From NCBI GenBank assembly GCA_036732565.1, contig DAINCF010000032.1, forward strand, positions 1 to 23,163: DNA of 23,163 nucleotides, in the 5' to 3' direction. This document shows positions 20,784 to 23,163 of this stretch, one piece after another. The DNA comes from JAIVJN01 sp036732565. GTDB lineage: Bacteria; Acidobacteriota; Vicinamibacteria; Vicinamibacterales; UBA2999. How positions within the stretch are numbered: the first letter of the stretch is position 1; every line of letters begins with the position of its first letter. The position numbers were made by a program, and so were the translations under genes. Below the pieces are notes generated by a model. It saw only the letters and a list, made by a program, of their open reading frames with translations, was not told the DNA's origin and ran no database searches.

Positions 20784-21734
20784 ATGACCGTAATGGACTG
20801 GCTGCTCGATTCGGACCCCGCCATCCGCTGGCAGGTGTTGCGCGATCTCGTCCAGGCGCCGGCTGAGGTCATCGCGACGGAACGCGCGCGGGTGGCCACC
20901 GAGGGTTGGGGCGCGAGACTGTTGGCGTTGCAAGGCGAAGACGGCCAGTGGGCGGGAGGCGCGTGCTTTCCGGCGCGGAGCTTCGACGAATCCGACAAGA
21001 GCCAGGGCCAGCCCTGGACCTCCACCCTGCCAACCCTCCAGCTGCTGCATGATTTCGGTATTGACCCGCGCGCGGACCAGGTGCGCCGAGCCGTGGCCCT
21101 GGTCAGAGACCATTGCCGTTGGGAGCACGCCGGGCAGCCGTTCTTCAGCGGCGAGGTCGAGCCGTGCATCAATGGCAGGACGGTCGCACTCGGCACCTAC
21201 TTCGATCAGAACGTCGATGGCGTGGTCGCCCGCCTACTGGGTGAACAGCTCGAGGACGGAGGGTGGAACTGCGAGGCGGAGAACGGTTCGGTCCGCTCGT
21301 CGTTCGCGACCACGATCAACGTCCTGGAAGGACTGCTGGCGCACGAGCGCGCAACCGGTGGCTCCGCGGAATCGGTCGCGGCTCGGCGCCGGGGTGAGGA
21401 GTACCTCCTCGAACGGAAGCTGGTTCGACGCAAGAGCACCGGCGAAGTCGTCAACCCAGCCTGGCTGCAATTCTCGTTTCCGACCCGTTGGCACTACGAC
21501 GTGCTGCGTGCCCTCGACTACTTCCGCTCGGTCGGAGACGTGCCGGACTCGCGGATGAACGAAGCGATGGATGTGCTCCGCTCCAAGCAGCAGCCCGATG
21601 GCACCTGGCTGCTGGAGAACACACATCCCGGCAAGATCCACTTTGCGCTCGAGGACGGCGACCGTCAGCCCAGCCGGTGGAACACGCTGCGGGCGCTCCG
21701 GGTCCTCGGCTGGTACGAACAGTTCGCGACCTAG
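20784..21734 (+). CDS. squalene cyclase/prenyltransferase-fold (alpha/alpha toroid) protein
   Basis: A 316-residue protein from ATG 20784; the longer frame from 20631 overlaps the ankyrin gene. It begins MDWLLDSDPAIRWQVLRDL and then has repeats of the type G-x-W with aromatic residues: LLALQGEDGQWAGG, PWTSTLPTLQLLHDFG, QLEDGGWNCEAENG, INVLEGLLAHE, KQQPDGTWLLEN, RWNTLRALRVLGWYE. These fit the QW-type motifs of the squalene-hopene cyclase, protein prenyltransferase and alpha-macroglobulin toroid. The catalytic DxDD of terpene cyclases and the zinc site of prenyltransferases are not seen, so it is probably a binding or structural relative rather than a cyclase. It has no signal peptide and is likely cytoplasmic, 32 bases after the ankyrin gene. 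The substrate is unknown. Confidence 0.78.
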   Translation: MTVMDWLLDSDPAIRWQVLRDLVQAPAEVIATERARVATEGWGARLLALQGEDGQWAGGACFPARSFDESDKSQGQPWTSTLPTLQLLHDFGIDPRADQVRRAVALVRDHCRWEHAGQPFFSGEVEPCINGRTVALGTYFDQNVDGVVARLLGEQLEDGGWNCEAENGSVRSSFATTINVLEGLLAHERATGGSAESVAARRRGEEYLLERKLVRRKSTGEVVNPAWLQFSFPTRWHYDVLRALDYFRSVGDVPDSRMNEAMDVLRSKQQPDGTWLLENTHPGKIHFALEDGDRQPSRWNTLRALRVLGWYEQFAT

Positions 21735-21815
21735 GCCGCATGTCTTGACCAGGGAGACACTGTCTCAGTCAACCCTGAAGCCATTGCCTTCATCTAAGGG
21801 CGCAGTGCAAAGTCG

Positions 21816-21878
21816 CGTGGGGTCCGTCTTTAGGTGGACCTGAGGGCCGGCGAAAGCCGGCCCCCACGAGTTTTTTTT
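21816..21878 (+). terminator. three-way-junction hairpin element ending in a T-tract
   Basis: The outer stem CGTGG (21816-21820) pairs with CCACG (21864-21868). Inside it lie hairpin 1 (GGTCC...GGACC, 21821-21840, an 8-bp stem including two G-U pairs) and hairpin 2 (GGGCCGGC-GAAA-GCCGGCCC, 21844-21863) with a GNRA-type GAAA loop. Two bases later come eight T residues (21871-21878). It is 82 bases after the stop of the toroid gene, so it probably terminates that transcript. The compact fold and its second hairpin also resemble dispersed hairpin repeats of this phylum. Confidence 0.75.
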
Positions 21879-21970
21879 GGAAACACGCCCCGAGCCGTGT
21901 GGCACGTGCCCTGTCTGGCTGCCCCGCCACCCGCTCGCCGACGCGTGAATCGTCACAAGGAGACTCGAGG

Positions 21971-23163
21971 GTGCGTACGTTGTCCGCCGATCTTCGTCAT
22001 GCGTGCCGGGTGCTGTTCCGGGCACCCTCGTTCGCCATCGCCGTCATCAGCGTGCTGGCGCTTGGCATCGGCGCCAACACCGCGATCTTCAGCATCGTCA
22101 ACGCGGTCCTGCTGCGTCCGCTGCCGTTCGAGGAGCCGGAACGCCTGGTGCGGATCTTCACCCGGACGCCGGGCGGTCGACTCTTCGAGCTCTCCCCCGG
22201 CAAGTTCTACGACTGGCAGCGGGATGCAGAGTCGTTCGAGGGCATGGCGATGTATCCATGCTGCGGCGTCAGAGAGTTCGCGCTCACCGGCATGGGCACT
22301 GCGCGCACGGTAAGCGTGACCGCCATCAGCGCGGGCTTTTTCGAGATCGTCAGAGTCCGGCCGGCGCTCGGACGCGTCTTTCGGCAGGACGAGGACACGC
22401 CAGGCGGCAAGTACGTGGTCGTCCTGAGCGATCGGTTCTGGAGAACCGAATTCGGCGGAAACCCGGACGTGATCGGCCGCACGGTGCAGCTCAGCGACGA
22501 AACGTACACCATCGTCGGAGTCATGCCGGCCGCTGCGTCGGTCGCGTCATGGACCGCCATGTCGAGCGACGTCTGGGTCCCGCTCGGGCTCACCGACGAG
22601 GAGCGCGCCGCGCGTGGGAATCACAATCGGGACGGCGTCGCACGTCTGAAGCGAGGGGTCGAACTCGCCCAGGCGCAAGCCGAAATGGACGCGATCTCGG
22701 CACGGCTCGCGCGTGAGTTTCCGAAATCAGACGGCCGTTGGGGAGCGGTGGTCATCCCGATGCAGGAGGAAATCGTCGGCAACAGCCGCACGATGCTGCT
22801 CATGCTGCTCGGCGCCGTCGGGTTGGTCCTGCTCATCGCGTGCGCCAACGTCGGCAACCTGCTCTTCACGCGCACGCTGAGCCGACGCAAGGAGATCGCG
22901 ATTCGCTCGGCGCTTGGCGCCGGGCGCGGACGCGTGTTTCAGCAGCTGTTGACCGAAGCCGTGCTGCTCGCGGCCGTCGGTGGCGCGCTCGGGGTTCTGC
23001 TCGCATACGGGACCCACAGCGCCGCATCGGCGCTGCTCGCGAGCCAAGTGCCGAGGGCGGAGGAAATCTCGATCGACGCACGCGTGCTGCTCTTCGCGTT
23101 GTCGTTGTCGATTCTCACTGGCCTGCTCGCCGGTGTGCTGCCGGCCGTGCGCGCGGGCCGGGC
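21971..23163 (+). CDS. ADOP-type ABC transporter permease, 3' end beyond the window
   Basis: The frame opens at GTG 21971, with AGGAG seven bases upstream, and stays open to the window edge (about 397 codons). After a short basic start, FAIAVISVLALGIGANTAIFSIVNAVLLRPLPF (~22-54) is the hallmark first transmembrane helix of acidobacterial duplicated orphan permeases (FtsX/MacB_PCD type). A ~210-residue periplasmic domain follows, containing SPGKFYDWQRDAESFEGMA, SAGFFEIVRVRPALGRVF and YTIVGVMPA. Then come TM2 (TMLLMLLGAVGLVLLIACANVGNLLF, ~276-301), RKEIAIRSALGAGRGRVFQQLLTEAVLLAAVGGALGVLLA (TM3) and another helix near the edge. No ATPase gene is seen. Such permeases likely drive export or lipoprotein/antimicrobial handling with a partner ATPase elsewhere; the substrate is not known. 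Confidence 0.93.
   Translation, partial: MRTLSADLRHACRVLFRAPSFAIAVISVLALGIGANTAIFSIVNAVLLRPLPFEEPERLVRIFTRTPGGRLFELSPGKFYDWQRDAESFEGMAMYPCCGVREFALTGMGTARTVSVTAISAGFFEIVRVRPALGRVFRQDEDTPGGKYVVVLSDRFWRTEFGGNPDVIGRTVQLSDETYTIVGVMPAAASVASWTAMSSDVWVPLGLTDEERAARGNHNRDGVARLKRGVELAQAQAEMDAISARLAREFPKSDGRWGAVVIPMQEEIVGNSRTMLLMLLGAVGLVLLIACANVGNLLFTRTLSRRKEIAIRSALGAGRGRVFQQLLTEAVLLAAVGGALGVLLAYGTHSAASALLASQVPRAEEISIDARVLLFALSLSILTGLLAGVLPAVRAGR

Overview
The window is GC-rich and looks like chromosome from an Acidobacteriota member, most likely class Vicinamibacteria. The call rests on gene content: an ADOP-type ABC permease at the right edge, a DUF1592/DUF1552 pair, several small secreted or membrane families that I associate with this group, and two kinds of dispersed hairpin repeat. 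No rRNA, tRNA, CRISPR array, intact insertion sequence or phage module is visible.

Layout. 1-830: tail of a VOC (glyoxalase-like) gene, a TetR-type regulator without its DNA-binding domain, and an intact DoxX-like membrane protein. 869-1810: a secreted protein of unknown function. 1811-2683: a decay zone with a frameshifted serine-recombinase remnant, a small membrane ORF and the start of a broken alpha/beta hydrolase. 2684-5064 (minus): a five-gene cluster of unknown function, built from two paralogous secreted proteins, a two-helix membrane protein, a frameshifted ORF and a 65-aa protein. 5185-7836: a small membrane protein, a coiled-coil protein, a Crp/Fnr regulator, a PIN-domain scrap and another secreted protein. 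8034-9464: a secreted M20 amidohydrolase of AbgB type. 9589-11273: a 55-aa protein, then a SigJ/ECF41-type sigma factor divergent from a VOC protein. 11315-11401: a REPIN-like inverted repeat. 11420-12400: a fatty acid desaturase. 12713-18269: a coupled DUF1592 / DUF1552 / esterase cluster. 18327-21734: a probable DUF3553-like/GIY-YIG fusion, an ankyrin-repeat protein and a cyclase-fold protein. 21816-21878: a three-way-junction hairpin with a T-tract. 21971-end: the ADOP permease.

How the genes work together. The clearest regulatory unit is the divergent sigma factor/VOC pair. The sequence GGTCACA-N16-(T/G)GTC occurs three times around the intergenic region with identical spacing, once pointing at the sigma gene and twice at the VOC gene. 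This resembles the ECF41 promoter consensus as I remember it, so autoregulation plus control of one target is likely. The DUF1592-DUF1552-esterase genes overlap by one base at each junction (TAATG, TAGTG) and are probably translated together as an exported degradative module. The 2684-5064 cluster is the best candidate for an undescribed system: both secreted paralogs end in the same short N-x-A-A-F-x-P tail, and they are co-oriented with a small membrane protein. Its function cannot be read from the sequence.
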